Origin: Streptomyces fodineus
GTDB lineage: Bacteria; Actinomycetota; Actinomycetes; Streptomycetales; Streptomycetaceae
Assembly: GCF_001735805.1 (NCBI RefSeq)
Contig: NZ_CP017248.1
Span: forward strand, 2,418,001-2,482,000
Length of the DNA stretch: 64,000 nt
Direction: 5' to 3'
The stretch's first letter is position 1. Every line of letters starts with the position of its first letter. Below, one piece after another: positions 27,689 to 37,141 of this stretch. The notes under the pieces were generated by a model that worked only from the letters and a program-made list of their open reading frames with translations, did not search any database and was not told where the DNA came from. Made by a program: the position numbers and the translations under genes.

Positions 27689-28507
27689 TGTTCCCCCTTG
27701 TTTACCCGAGACGTGGGTGGTCCCGCGTGCACGCGCAGAACTCGTCGACGGCGGGCGTGTACCCAGCCTCCCCGCCAAGATCTGTGAAATCCGAACTGTT
27801 TAAAATCGAATCTTCTGACAGGGGCGGCGTTGAGTTTCGGCCCAGACACTAGTTCGTTTGCTCACAGCCAGTCAACAAGATCAAGCCCGCCGGCGTAATC
27901 GGTAGACAGCTCTTACTTTTCCCGACAGCCAGCGTTTTCTTCCAGCGGTGGTGACAGCAAACTGACACCCCTGTCCCCGAACTCGACCCTCCACTTCCGG
28001 TTGCGCCACGGTCCGCGATCCCCGCCCTCACTCGCTGTCGCACCGCTGTCCCCTTCCGGCCAACACACGTGTCTCGAACCTCACTTGAGCCGAGGTCGAG
28101 CCTACGGTGACCCAGTGACAACGAGCCACCCGCGCACCGTTTTCCGATCGCGCCGAAGCCGTCGCCCGGTGGCGGGAAATAAAGGCTGGACGGCGCGGCC
28201 CGCGTGATCGGGAAATCCCGGAGCAGGAGATCCGGTATTCCGCACGACGTCCGAAGGAAATCCGGACGGCCGACGGGAAAGCCCGGCCGGTGCGCTTATG
28301 TCACCCCCTCCCGCACCTCCCGTACCTCCGGCACCTCTCGCACCTCCCGCACCTCCCGCACCTCCCGCACCTCCCGTACCTCCTGCACCTCTCGCACCTC
28401 TAGCACCTCCAGCACCTCCCGTACCTCCCGTCCGTTCCTCCGCGTTCTTCACGTTCCGGCCCGCGCGGTGTCAGCCGCGTTCGCCGGAGACAGGGAGAGA
28501 GACGACC
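27689..28507. promoter_or_regulatory. Divergent intergenic region between the regulator and the A-T-TE operon
   Basis: These ~820 bases contain no convincing gene. The left half (27,780-27,960) is AT-rich compared with its surroundings and must hold the promoter of the leftward regulator operon. The right end carries a 9-base tandem array and the ribosome site of the A-T-TE gene. I could not pick -10/-35 boxes with confidence. Cluster-level switching of both transcription units should act here. Confidence 0.6.
28311..28435. repeat. 9-bp tandem array (CACCTCCCG) upstream of the A-T-TE gene
   Basis: About thirteen near-perfect 9-base units, mostly CACCTCCCG or CACCTCTCG, run head to tail. The array is in frame with the A-T-TE gene with no stop between, so an upstream ATG at 28298 would add a Pro/Ala-rich leader of ~70 residues. 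That ATG has no ribosome site, so I treat the array as leader DNA. The purine-rich strand (GGTGCGGGA) could form unusual structures. Confidence 0.85.
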
Positions 28508-31360
28508 GTGAACCCCCCTAGCCCCGCCCCCCGTTCCCTCGTCGACCTGCTGCTGACCGCCGCCCACCGGCACCCCGCCTCGGGTGTCACCCACTGCCTC
28601 GGCCCGGCAGGCGCACCTTGCCGGGACCAGTCGTACCCCGGCCTGCTGGCCGAGTCCGCCCGTCTGCTGACCGCGCTGCGCGCCCGCGGTCTCGAGCCGG
28701 GCGACCGGGTCGTGCTCGTCCTGGAGCGGCCCCAGGAGTTCCTGCCGGCGTTCTGGGCCGCGGTGCTCGGCGGCTTCGTGCCCTGCCCCATGGCACCGCT
28801 GCGCGGCGACCGGGAGCGCTGGAGCGCCCAGCTGGAGCATGTGAACACCCTGCTCGGCGGGCCGCTCGTGATCACCGGAGAGGCCCTTGCCGCCGAACTG
28901 CCCCCGGTCACCGGGCTGTCCGTGGCCGCCCTGGAGGAACTGCGGGCCGACGCGCACACCGCCGCGGACGACTTCCACCGCGCGGCGCCCGAGGACACCG
29001 CCGTGCTCGTCCTGACCTCCGGCTCGACGGGCCACGCCAAGGCGGTGGTGCTCAGCCACGCCAACCTGCTGGCCTCCATGGCCGCCAAGAACGGCCACCA
29101 CCGGCTCACCGCCCGGGACACCACCCTCAACTGGGTCTCCTTCGACCATGTCGCGGCCCTGCTCGAGTGCCACCTGCTGCCGCTGTCCACGGGCAGCCGT
29201 CAACTGCACGTGGAGGCGTCGGTCGTCCTCGGCGAGCCGCTGGAGTTCCTGCGGCTGATCTCCCGGCACGGCGTGACGATGACCTTCACCCCGAACTTCC
29301 TGCTCGGCCTGATCAACGCGGCCGGTGAACGGCTGTCCGCGAGCGGCGAGCGGCTGGACCTGTCCCGGCTGCGGCACATCATCAGCGGCGGCGAGGCCGT
29401 GGTCGTCGCCACCGGCGAGGCGTTCCTCGACCGTCTCGCCCGCCACGGGCTGGCGCGGGACGCGCTGTGGCCCGCCTTCGGCATGACGGAGACCTGCGCG
29501 GGCAGCGTCTACTCCCGCAAGGCGTTCCCGGACGTCGACCGGGGCGCGGAGTTCGCCGGTCTCGGCACCCCGGTCGAGGGCCTGCGGATCCGCATCGCCG
29601 ACCCGGAGGACCGGCCGCTGCCCGCGGGCCGGGTGGGCGAACTCCAGCTGCGGGGACCGATGATCACCTCGGGGTACTACAACAACGCGGCGGCCACCCG
29701 GGAGGCGTTCACCGCCGACGGCTGGTTCCGCAGCGGCGACCTGGGCCGGCTCGACGAGGGCCGGCTGACCCTGGTCGGGCGCAGCAAGGACAGCATCATC
29801 GTCAATGGCGTCAACTACTTCAGCCACGACATCGAGTCCGTGCTCGAACCGCTCGACGGCGTCGCCCGCTCCTACGTCGCCGCCTTCCCCGTCCGCCCGG
29901 CCGGCAGCGACACCGAGCAGCTGGTGATCGCCTTCGCCCCCGAGAGCGGTGCGGCACCCGGAGTCCCCGGGACCGGTACGGCACCTGGCACCGGCGGGAC
30001 CGGCGCGGGGGCCGAGGCCGCCCTGCACCGGGTGCTCATGGCCATCCGCAGCACCGTCGTCATGCACTGGGGATTCCGGCCCGCGCTGGTCCTGCCGCTG
30101 TCCCCGCACCAGTTCCCCAAGACCAGCCTGGGCAAGATCCAGCGTTCGCTGATGCGACGGCGGCTGGAGGAGGGCGCGTACGACGCCGAACGGCGGGCCG
30201 TGCGCGAGCTGACGGAGCGCATGCTGGGCGGACACACCGCCCCCGAGGGCGGCACCGAGCGGGTGCTCGCCGAGATCTACGCCGAGCTGTTCGGCACCGA
30301 CCCGGCCGCGATCAGCGCCACCGCCAACTTCTTCGACCTGGGCGGCACCTCGCTGGACATCCTGCGGCTGCGCGCCCGGGTCACCGAGCGGCTCGGGGTG
30401 AGCGGCCTTGAGGTCATCACGGTCCTGCGGGCGCCGACGGTCCGTGCCCTGGCCGCCCGGCTCGACGCGGGCACCGCCTCCGGCACCGGCGGGTACGACC
30501 CGGTGGTGCCGATGCAGACCGGCGGCGACAAGACGCCCCTGTTCTGCGTGCACCCGGGAGTGGGCGAGGTGCTGGTCTTCGTCAACCTCGCCAAGTACTT
30601 CACGGGCGACCGGCCGTTCTACGCGCTGCGGGCCCGCGGCTTCGACGAGGGCGAGAAGCCCTTCGTGACGTTCGAGCAGATGGTGGACGCCTACGCCGAC
30701 GCCATCCAGCGGCGCCAGCCGCACGGCCCGTACGCGGTCGCCGGGTACTCCTTCGGCGGCGCGGTCGCCTTCGAGATCGCCAAGGTGCTGCGCGAGCGCG
30801 GCGAGCGGGTCGACTTCACCGGCAGCTTCAACCTGCCCCCGCACATCAAGTACCGCATGGCGGAACTGGACTTCGCCGAGACGGCGACGAACCTGGCCTT
30901 CTTCCTGGCACTGATCGACAAGAAGCAAAGCCTTCGGCTTCCGGCCCGGCTGCGCCCGCTGCCCCGCGAGGAACAGGTCGCCCGGCTCGTCGCGCTGGCC
31001 CCGCCCGGCCGGCTCGCCGAACTCGACCTGACCGCCGACCGGTTCGCCGCCTGGGCCGAGCTCGCCAACTCCCTCACCGACCTCGGCCGCACCTACGAGC
31101 CCAGCGGTTCGGTGCCCTCGATGAGCGTCTTCCACGCGATCCCGCTGCGCGGCACCCGCCAGGAGTGGCTCGACAACGAACTGCGCCGCTGGGACGCGTT
31201 CACCACCGGACCCAACCGCTATCTCGAGGTGCCCGGCGAGCACTACACCATGCTGGCCCCGCAGCACGTGGCCGCGTTCCAGGCGATCCTGCGCCGGGAG
31301 CTGGACCTGCGCCTCGCCGAGGCCGACGAGATCGCGATCCGGCGGGGAGGAAGCAGATGA
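28508..31360 (+). CDS. A-T-TE NRPS-like synthetase (quinone/furanone synthetase type)
   Basis: The ~950-residue protein has an adenylation domain ([16 protein letters not shown] near 170; [36 protein letters not shown]), a carrier domain ([11 protein letters not shown], Ser near 613) and a thioesterase ([13 protein letters not shown], Ser near 746; His in GEHYTML). There is no condensation domain. The same layout and the xFDHVAALxExHL block occur in atromentin/terphenyl-quinone synthetases and TubE-like loading enzymes, which activate aryl-pyruvates or other carboxylic acids rather than amino acids. It may therefore dimerise an aryl-pyruvate or provide a starter acid to the cluster. GTG start with GGGAGAGA upstream. 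The next gene overlaps by ATGA. Confidence 0.88.
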   Translation: MNPPSPAPRSLVDLLLTAAHRHPASGVTHCLGPAGAPCRDQSYPGLLAESARLLTALRARGLEPGDRVVLVLERPQEFLPAFWAAVLGGFVPCPMAPLRGDRERWSAQLEHVNTLLGGPLVITGEALAAELPPVTGLSVAALEELRADAHTAADDFHRAAPEDTAVLVLTSGSTGHAKAVVLSHANLLASMAAKNGHHRLTARDTTLNWVSFDHVAALLECHLLPLSTGSRQLHVEASVVLGEPLEFLRLISRHGVTMTFTPNFLLGLINAAGERLSASGERLDLSRLRHIISGGEAVVVATGEAFLDRLARHGLARDALWPAFGMTETCAGSVYSRKAFPDVDRGAEFAGLGTPVEGLRIRIADPEDRPLPAGRVGELQLRGPMITSGYYNNAAATREAFTADGWFRSGDLGRLDEGRLTLVGRSKDSIIVNGVNYFSHDIESVLEPLDGVARSYVAAFPVRPAGSDTEQLVIAFAPESGAAPGVPGTGTAPGTGGTGAGAEAALHRVLMAIRSTVVMHWGFRPALVLPLSPHQFPKTSLGKIQRSLMRRRLEEGAYDAERRAVRELTERMLGGHTAPEGGTERVLAEIYAELFGTDPAAISATANFFDLGGTSLDILRLRARVTERLGVSGLEVITVLRAPTVRALAARLDAGTASGTGGYDPVVPMQTGGDKTPLFCVHPGVGEVLVFVNLAKYFTGDRPFYALRARGFDEGEKPFVTFEQMVDAYADAIQRRQPHGPYAVAGYSFGGAVAFEIAKVLRERGERVDFTGSFNLPPHIKYRMAELDFAETATNLAFFLALIDKKQSLRLPARLRPLPREEQVARLVALAPPGRLAELDLTADRFAAWAELANSLTDLGRTYEPSGSVPSMSVFHAIPLRGTRQEWLDNELRRWDAFTTGPNRYLEVPGEHYTMLAPQHVAAFQAILRRELDLRLAEADEIAIRRGGSR

Positions 31361-32304
31361 CCTCCGGCACCGCCTCCCCCCTGCGCGGCGCGAAGATCCT
31401 GATCACGGGCGGCACCGGGCAGGTCGCCCGGCCGGTCGCCGAGGCCCTGGCCGAGCACAACGACGTGTGGTGCCTGGGCCGGTTCGGCGACCCGGCCGTG
31501 GAGCGCGCCCTCGGCCGGCACGGCATCACCACCTGGCGATGGGACATGGCCGACGCGTCGCCGCACGCCCTCAAGGGGCTCCCGGAGGACTTCACGCACG
31601 TGCTGCACGCGGCGGTGCGCCGCGGCGAGGACGGCGACTTCAACGCCACCGCCGAGATCAACGCGGTCTCCACCGGACGCCTGATGAACCACTGCCGCAC
31701 CGCCGAGGCGTTCCTGTACGTCTCCACGGGCGCGCTGTACAAGCGGCAGACCCTGGACCACCGGTACACCGAGGACGACCCGGTCGACGGCGCCGCGGAC
31801 TGGCTGCCCGCCTACCCGATGGGCAAGCTCGCCACCGAGGGCGCGGTGCGCGCCCTCGCCCGGCTGCTGGACCTGCCCACCACCATCGCCCGGCTCAATA
31901 TCGCCTACGGGCCCGGCAGTTACGGCGGCGTACCGATGCTCTACTTCCGGCAGATGCTCTCCGGCGCCCCCATCGCCGTACCGCTGGAGGGCCAGAACTG
32001 GTGCTCGCTGCTGTACACCGACGATCTGGTCGACCAGGTGCCGCATCTGTGGCGGGCCGCGTCGGTCCCGGCGACGCTGGTGAACTGGGGCGGTGACGAG
32101 TCGGTCGGCGTCACGGACTGCGTCCGGCACATCGAGGCCCTCACGGGGGTGCGGGCCCGGCTGGTGCCGAGCGAGGTCACCCGGGAGACCTATCAGTTCG
32201 ACCCGGCCCTCAGGCGCCGGCTGACCGGTCCCTGCCGGGTCGGCTGGCGGGACGGCATCGAGCGCACACTGCGCGCTCTGCACTCCGAGCACCTCAGCGT
32301 CTGA
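31357..32304 (+). CDS. NAD(P)-dependent epimerase/dehydratase-family (extended SDR) protein
   Basis: The 315 residues begin with a Rossmann motif [18 protein letters not shown] and carry the catalytic pattern YVSTGALY and [15 protein letters not shown] (Tyr-x3-Lys). A substrate-side segment [21 protein letters not shown] follows. Extended SDRs of this kind act on nucleotide sugars or on hydroxy/keto groups of secondary metabolites. Coupling to the A-T-TE gene by ATGA suggests it modifies that enzyme's product. No sugar-nucleotide genes are nearby, so a ketone or alcohol substrate is more likely than a sugar. Confidence 0.88.
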   Translation: MTSGTASPLRGAKILITGGTGQVARPVAEALAEHNDVWCLGRFGDPAVERALGRHGITTWRWDMADASPHALKGLPEDFTHVLHAAVRRGEDGDFNATAEINAVSTGRLMNHCRTAEAFLYVSTGALYKRQTLDHRYTEDDPVDGAADWLPAYPMGKLATEGAVRALARLLDLPTTIARLNIAYGPGSYGGVPMLYFRQMLSGAPIAVPLEGQNWCSLLYTDDLVDQVPHLWRAASVPATLVNWGGDESVGVTDCVRHIEALTGVRARLVPSEVTRETYQFDPALRRRLTGPCRVGWRDGIERTLRALHSEHLSV

Positions 32305-32321
32305 CAAGGGGGACCGACGGC

Positions 32322-32792
32322 ATGGCGACAACAACGGAATCGGCGACGGCGACGGCGACGGCGGCAACGGCACCCGCAGCGACCGAACCGGCGGCGGCCG
32401 ACCGTAATCTGCGGCTGATCCGGCGCGCCTACCGGGCCTTCCACGCCCGTGACGTGGGCGCGCTGCTGCAGACCCTGGACCCCCAGGTCGAGTGGGTGCA
32501 TCCCGACGGGATGGCCGGGTACGGGCTCGGCGGCACGAAGCGGGGGCATGCGGGCGTACGGGAGTTCCTGGCCCGCGTCCCCACCGTGCTCGGCGGGATG
32601 CGCCTGGAGCCGCGGGAGTTCGTGGCCGCCGGTGACCGGGTGGCGGTGTTCGGCGTGCGCGAGGTGACCTCGGTGCGCGGCACCTCCGCGACCCTGTCGT
32701 TCGTCCACTCCTGGGTGCTGCGGGACGGACTGGCGGTCCGTATGGAGGACATCTTCGACACGGTCGAGTTCCATCGCCTGATCGAGAGCTGA
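32322..32792 (+). CDS. SnoaL/NTF2-like protein
   Basis: After an Ala/Thr-rich leader of ~28 residues, the protein has the NTF2-like pattern: LIRRAYRAFHARDVGALLQTLDPQVEWVHP, GHAGVREFLARV, FVAAGDRVAVFGVREV and SFVHSWVLRDGLAVRMEDIFDT. This fold serves as cyclase, isomerase or hydroxylase helper in polyketide pathways (SnoaL type), but also has many other roles. It closes the three-gene plus-strand operon, starting 18 bases after the SDR gene, and is followed by a hairpin. Confidence 0.85.
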   Translation: MATTTESATATATAATAPAATEPAAADRNLRLIRRAYRAFHARDVGALLQTLDPQVEWVHPDGMAGYGLGGTKRGHAGVREFLARVPTVLGGMRLEPREFVAAGDRVAVFGVREVTSVRGTSATLSFVHSWVLRDGLAVRMEDIFDTVEFHRLIES

Positions 32793-32812
32793 CGGCCACG
32801 CCGTGGTGGCCG
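32793..32812. terminator. Hairpin after the A-T-TE operon
   Basis: CGGCCAC and GTGGCCG pair around a 6-base loop immediately past the TGA of the NTF2-like gene. This is a short candidate terminator marking the right boundary of the biosynthetic region. The next ~225 bases up to the membrane-protein gene show nothing else. Confidence 0.5.
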
Positions 32813-33037
32813 ACCCGCGGGGGGGGGCGCCTCGGGACCTCCCGCGGGATGGCGGTGGTGGCCGCTACCGGGGCTGCTCCTCGTGGGACGGCTCGAGGCC
32901 GGTGAACCCGTACGCGCCGGCGGAGCCGGTGAGCACGGTGCTGACGACCCCGTGAAGCCGGGCGCCCCCGGGCCCAGCCCGGCTCCGAGGCCTGTGTACC
33001 CGCGGTCGCATGTGTCCCAGGTCACCGGAACGTGTCG

Positions 33038-33646
33038 TCAGGGCATGGCCAGCCAACCGATCACGCCCGTCACACCGCAGATCGCGAAACCGATACCGCA
33101 TGCCTTGAGCAGCCGGACCAGGGCCCGGCCTGCCCCCGGTGACCACAACGCCGCGCCGATCCGGCCGCCCAGCCGTGGCATCGCGGCGGAGAACGCGCCG
33201 CACAAGGAGGCCAGACCGGCGACGAGTGCCACCACGCAGGCGCAGATCCCGGCCAGCCGCCCGGCCGTCGGGGCCACACCGACGACGTAGCAGTGGCCCT
33301 CCGCGTCGTGCTGGACCGGCAGGACCGTCCCGGCCTTGTAGGAGTCGCCGATGGAGGCGAACTGGTCCACCACACGGTGATCGTCGGAGCGGAACAGGCC
33401 GAAGCAGTCGGTGTGACGCTGTTTGCCGCTACCCGTGGTGTCGCAGGTCTCTATCCTCAGCAGCCCGGGAGCGCCGGACATGCGCGTGGAGTACTTCAGG
33501 CCGTCGGCGAGACCCACGGCTCCGCCGCCCCCGAGGCCGCTGAACAGCACCCCGACGAACAGCATGACCAGCGCCATCGCGATACGGCCCGGCACCGTCT
33601 TCGGTGCGCTGTCGGACCTCACCCGGTACCCCCGCCCCGCCCTCAC
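33038..33646 (-). CDS. Hypothetical membrane protein
   Basis: The ~202-residue protein has an N-terminal hydrophobic segment (IAMALVMLFVGVLFSGLGGGGAVGLA), an extracytoplasmic-looking middle with Cys residues (ETCDTTGSGKQRHTDCFGLF; VQHDAEGHCYVVGV) and two further hydrophobic segments (LAGICACVVALVAGLASLCGAF; ACGIGFAICGVTGVIGWLA). This suggests a three- or four-helix membrane protein with a disulfide-bonded loop. I do not recognise the family. It stands alone between convergent and divergent neighbours; the start may be one of several. Confidence 0.7.
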   Translation of the reverse strand: MRAGRGYRVRSDSAPKTVPGRIAMALVMLFVGVLFSGLGGGGAVGLADGLKYSTRMSGAPGLLRIETCDTTGSGKQRHTDCFGLFRSDDHRVVDQFASIGDSYKAGTVLPVQHDAEGHCYVVGVAPTAGRLAGICACVVALVAGLASLCGAFSAAMPRLGGRIGAALWSPGAGRALVRLLKACGIGFAICGVTGVIGWLAMP

Positions 33647-34098
33647 CGTCTTACGCCCCCCGCCTGCCGGATGCCGGTACGGCCGGTCATGCCATCGGCC
33701 ACCGGACGCCGCGCACCGCGCGCCGCCCCGACCCGACCCGACACACCGGAACCACTCAGATCATGCCTGGTAGCGGGGTCGTGGATGTGATGCCACCCAT
33801 AGGAGCCAGATCACATCCTAGGCGGGGTCGTAGATTCTCCACCCATCCGACCTGCATAGAAGTCACCATTTAATAGCAGATATCGGACATTACTCCGTAG
33901 TCGGGTAGTACGTCACATCATTGCGCCCAGCTCAACGCGTCGCTAAACATTGCTGTCGTCGCCGAGAGCACAGGCCGGACCGAGCGGGATTCCGCCGGAT
34001 CTGCCCGCTCCCGGCGCAAGCACGGGGCACCGCCCCAGGCCACCGCTACCGACAGCGGCCGGCACCGACAACATCCTTCCGTGGAGAGTTACTTCCGT
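33647..34098. promoter_or_regulatory. Intergenic region with a stem-loop upstream of the SLT gene
   Basis: GGATGTGAT at 33783-33791 pairs perfectly with ATCACATCC at 33810-33818 across an 18-base loop. The segment GCGGGGTCGTGGAT...CCACCCAT recurs downstream as GCGGGGTCGTAGAT...CCACCCAT. The region from 33,830 to 33,960 is AT-richer than average and should contain the promoter and a ~130-base leader for the secreted SLT protein. No canonical ydaO (c-di-AMP) blocks could be found. Confidence 0.5.
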
Positions 34099-34620
34099 AT
34101 GACCATGACCACCCGCACCCGCATCGCTCGCCTGCGTACCCTCGCCCTCACCGGCATCACCACCACCGGCGCCGCGGCCGTCGCCCTGACTCTGATGCCC
34201 GCGAACGCACAGGCCGCCGAAGCAACGCAGGTGTCGGCCTCCTCGGTGGTCACGGCCTCCTCGAACCACAGCACCGCCTCCCGGGGCAAGGCCGGCTCCG
34301 CCAACAGCCTCGACGGCTGGATCAAGCAGTCCCTGGCCATCATGAAGGCCAAGGGCATCCCCGGCAGCTACGAAGGCCTCAAGCGCAACATCCTGCGCGA
34401 GTCCGGCGGCAACCCCAACGCCCAGAACAACTGGGACGTCAACGCCAAGCAGGGCACCCCCTCCAAGGGCCTGCTCCAGGTCATCGACCCCACCTTCAAC
34501 GCCTACCACGTCTCCGGCACCGCCAACCGCGTCACCGACCCGGTGGCCAACATCACCGCGGCCGCCAACTACGCCGCCCACCGCTACGGCTCCATCGACA
34601 ACGTCCACTCCGCCTACTGA
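34099..34620 (+). CDS. Secreted protein with transglycosylase SLT domain
   Basis: From ATG 34099 (GGAGAG about 10 bases upstream) the protein has 173 residues. It has a signal peptide (TRTRIARLRTLALTG, hydrophobic core, ANAQAAE cleavage) and a C-terminal lysozyme-like SLT domain: LKRNILRESGGNPNAQNNWD, GTPSKGLLQVIDPTFNAYHV and NITAAANYAAHRYGS. The Glu of RESGG is the expected catalytic acid. It should cleave peptidoglycan glycan strands outside the cell, for growth or spore germination. The rightward end is closed by a very strong hairpin. An in-frame GTG 18 bases earlier lacks a ribosome site. Confidence 0.9.
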   Translation: MTMTTRTRIARLRTLALTGITTTGAAAVALTLMPANAQAAEATQVSASSVVTASSNHSTASRGKAGSANSLDGWIKQSLAIMKAKGIPGSYEGLKRNILRESGGNPNAQNNWDVNAKQGTPSKGLLQVIDPTFNAYHVSGTANRVTDPVANITAAANYAAHRYGSIDNVHSAY

Positions 34621-34641
34621 GCCGGCGCACCCCAGCACCTG

Positions 34642-34684
34642 AAGGCCGGTGCCGGCAGCGACAACCGCTGCCGGCACCGGCCTT
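34642..34684. terminator. Perfect 19-bp bidirectional terminator hairpin
   Basis: AAGGCCGGTGCCGGCAGCG and its exact complement are separated by ACAAC. The hairpin lies between the convergent SLT and SWIM genes, so it can end transcription from both sides. Confidence 0.9.
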
Positions 34685-34699
34685 CCCGCGCCTCAGCGT

Positions 34700-37141
34700 T
34701 CAGGCGTCGTCCGGGGCGCCGAGGCCGGTCAGGGCGCCCACCGGGTCCAGGTCGGGCGTGCCTCGGGGCCACCAGTCGTCCTGGCCCGGTTCCGACTCGT
34801 ACGCGTACCACAGGCCGTCGCGGCCGAGGCGGAGCTGGACATGGCCGCGCGGGTGGGTGAGGCGGTTGCGCCAGGGGCGGAACGCCGGCAGGTCGGCGGC
34901 GAGCAGCAACGGGCGGGCCCGGTCGAAGCGGCCGGCCGGCGGGTCCCACGGCTCCTCCAGGACGGTCAGCCCCGCGAGCCCGCCCTGGCGCCAGGCGGCG
35001 ACGGCACGCGCGAGGTCGGCCGGGGTGCGGTCGGCGGCCGTGGCGAGCGTGGCGTACAGAGTGCGGGTGGTGGCCGTCAGGCCGGAACCGGGGCGGGCCG
35101 CGGCGAGCCGCACCGCGTCCTGCCACAGGGTCAGCTCACCGACCGGGTCACGTCCGGTGCCGAGCAGCGCATGGGCGCGGGCGGCGGCGTCGGTCGCCAG
35201 CTGGTCCAGCGCGAAGGGGTCCGGGCCGCCGGGCGCCGCCGGATACACCGGTGGCTGTTCGGGGTGCGCGGGCGCGGGCAACGGCGGTGGCAGTGGCGGG
35301 AGTTCCCGCGGGGCGAGGGCGTCGGCGGCGCGTACGCCGGGCAGGGACCGCGGCTGCCGTTCCTGGGCGGCGCGGGCCGCGCGGGCTGCGCTGCGCCGGG
35401 ACAGCGCGTCGAGCAGGTCCTTCTCACCCCGGCCGCGCAGCAGGAGCAGCACGAACGGGTCGGCGTCGAGCAGCCGTGCCGTCTGGTAGCAGAGCGCGGC
35501 CGCGTGCTTGCAGGGGTGCCCGGAGTCGGGGCAGCTGCAGCGCGGGGCGAGGTCGCCGGGGCCGGGCAGCAGGGGCACACCGCAGTCGGCGAGGGACTGG
35601 GGCAGCTCCTTGTCGAGCAGCGCGGCGATGTGGCCCGGCCGGTCGGCGGCCGCGTCCAGGAAGCGCGCCCAGTCCTCGTCCTCCAGCGTGCGGACCCGCA
35701 TCTGGACCCGGTACGGGCGGGGCCGGCTGCCGCGCACGTACGCCAGCACGAGCCCCGGAGTCACGGTGATCGCGTCGACGTGCCCCTGGTCCGCGTACCC
35801 GCGTCCGCGCGCCAGCCGCTTGGGATCCAGGGCGCCCTGCTCCAGCGCCGCGACCCACGCGTTGCCCCACCAGGTCCCGGCGAACGGCGCCCCCTCGGCA
35901 CCGGCCTCGCGGGGCGGGAACGCCGGGAAGGTGCGGCGCAGTTCGGTGTCACGGTGGGGGGTGGCCATGGTGGGCGGAACATGCGGGGCCGTGGCGGCAG
36001 GACCACCGCGTCCGGCTCCGGCGTCCGGGCCGGGGGCAGAACCACCGCGCCCGGCTCCGGCGTCCGGGCCGGGGGCAGAACCACCGCGCCCGGCTCCAGC
36101 GTCCGAGCCGAGGGCAGAACCACCGCGCCCGGCTCCACCGTCCGAGCCGAGGGCAGAACCACCGCACCCGGCTCCAGCGTCCGAGCCGAGGGCAGAACCA
36201 CCGCACCCGGCTCCAGCGTCCGGGCCGAGGGCTCCGCCCCCAACCCCGCCGGGGCTCCGCCCCTGGTCCCCGTGGCGGGGGCCAAGGCCAGGGGGTCGGG
36301 GGGTGCCGGAGGCCGGGAGCGGGCGGCGGAAGTCGGGGGGCATCGAGGCCGGGAGCGGGCGGGAGTCGGGCGGAGCCGAGCCCGAGACCGAACGACGGGG
36401 ATCAGGCGACGCCGGATCCGGAGTCCGGGGCTCGGGCCGCTCGGCCGAAGGGTGCGGCTCGGCCGGGACCGGAGAGGGTGACTCGGCACCTTCGGTGACG
36501 CCGACGGTTCCTGTCTCCTCCTCCGGGGTGTCGGACCACGCCGGCATCCGGAACGCGTTCGCCAGGTAGTGCCGCATGTCCTGAACGGCCTTGAGCCGGG
36601 CGGCCCGAGAGGCGGGGGCCGCTGCGGATGCGGAAGGGGTAGGGGGCGCCGCCGCCCGCGTCCGGGGCCGGGCGGCCTCGTCCGCCTCGGTCCGCAACGC
36701 CTCCCGCCGCGCCGCACGCAGCGCTTCCCGAGCGGCGTCGGCGGGGCGCCCGCCCGCCGGGGTGGCGGGGCGGCCCTGCGGCACGGTCGTGACCTTCTCA
36801 GGGTCCTCGTCCTGAGGCGGGGCGGTGGCGCCGGACAGCCCGGCAGCGGTGGATGGCACGGCAGCGTCGGCCGATTCCGAAGCCGCGCCCTCAGACACCC
36901 CCGATCCCGCAGAAACCGCCCTGTCGCGCACCCCCGATCCCATGGAAACCGTCCCCTCGCGGGGGCCGGACGCCGCGGAAGCCGCTCCCTCGCGCAGGCC
37001 GGACCCCGTCGGCGCCGTCTCCCGCAATGATTCCGAGGTTCCCTCGGTCCTCCCCGCCCGCTCGGCCTCGGCCCGCTCCCGCGCCGCCCGCAAGGCGCGA
37101 CGGGCGGCGTCGGCGGGGCGGTGGCCGTCGGGGGCCGTCAT
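34700..37141 (-). CDS. SWIM zinc-finger protein
   Basis: The 813-residue protein has a long low-complexity N-terminal half (Ala/Arg/Glu and SGxxEGA repeats, then 13-residue repeats). A conserved C-terminal half follows, with the SWIM motif CSCPDSGHPCKHAAALCY near 535-550 and the flanking TWWGNAWVAALE and RGRGYADQGHVDAITV. SWIM fingers bind DNA or partner proteins. In actinobacteria this protein is regularly encoded with a SNF2 helicase, and here it overlaps that gene by ATGA. The pair probably remodels or repairs DNA; the exact role is unknown. The N-terminal half looks free to vary in length. Confidence 0.88.
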   Translation of the reverse strand: MTAPDGHRPADAARRALRAARERAEAERAGRTEGTSESLRETAPTGSGLREGAASAASGPREGTVSMGSGVRDRAVSAGSGVSEGAASESADAAVPSTAAGLSGATAPPQDEDPEKVTTVPQGRPATPAGGRPADAAREALRAARREALRTEADEAARPRTRAAAPPTPSASAAAPASRAARLKAVQDMRHYLANAFRMPAWSDTPEEETGTVGVTEGAESPSPVPAEPHPSAERPEPRTPDPASPDPRRSVSGSAPPDSRPLPASMPPDFRRPLPASGTPRPPGLGPRHGDQGRSPGGVGGGALGPDAGAGCGGSALGSDAGAGCGGSALGSDGGAGRGGSALGSDAGAGRGGSAPGPDAGAGRGGSAPGPDAGAGRGGPAATAPHVPPTMATPHRDTELRRTFPAFPPREAGAEGAPFAGTWWGNAWVAALEQGALDPKRLARGRGYADQGHVDAITVTPGLVLAYVRGSRPRPYRVQMRVRTLEDEDWARFLDAAADRPGHIAALLDKELPQSLADCGVPLLPGPGDLAPRCSCPDSGHPCKHAAALCYQTARLLDADPFVLLLLRGRGEKDLLDALSRRSAARAARAAQERQPRSLPGVRAADALAPRELPPLPPPLPAPAHPEQPPVYPAAPGGPDPFALDQLATDAAARAHALLGTGRDPVGELTLWQDAVRLAAARPGSGLTATTRTLYATLATAADRTPADLARAVAAWRQGGLAGLTVLEEPWDPPAGRFDRARPLLLAADLPAFRPWRNRLTHPRGHVQLRLGRDGLWYAYESEPGQDDWWPRGTPDLDPVGALTGLGAPDDA
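35998..36231. repeat. 39-bp coding minisatellite in the SWIM gene
   Basis: Six head-to-tail copies of a 39-base unit encode the 13-residue repeat GGSALGSDAGAGC (variants with P for S/L and R for C). Copies are more than 85% alike by eye, so length polymorphism by slippage is expected without frame loss. Confidence 0.9.

Noticed and set aside
27000..28500. SARP-type or gamma-butyrolactone (ARE) control elements in the divergent region
   Set aside because: No heptameric direct repeats in SARP spacing and no ARE-like palindrome could be identified by eye.
28298..28507. Pro/Ala-rich 70-residue N-terminal extension of the A-T-TE protein from ATG 28298
   Set aside because: The frame is open but it is made of a 9-bp repeat, has no ribosome site, and a GTG with GGGAGAGA at a proper distance lies downstream.
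28400..31267. 955-codon minus-strand open frame opposite the A-T-TE gene
   Set aside because: No recognisable domains and composition typical of antisense shadows; the plus strand encodes full A, T and TE motifs.
33830..34098. ydaO-type c-di-AMP riboswitch upstream of the SLT gene
   Set aside because: Streptomyces cell-wall hydrolase genes often have one, but I could not find the conserved sequence blocks or the expected paired elements in this leader.
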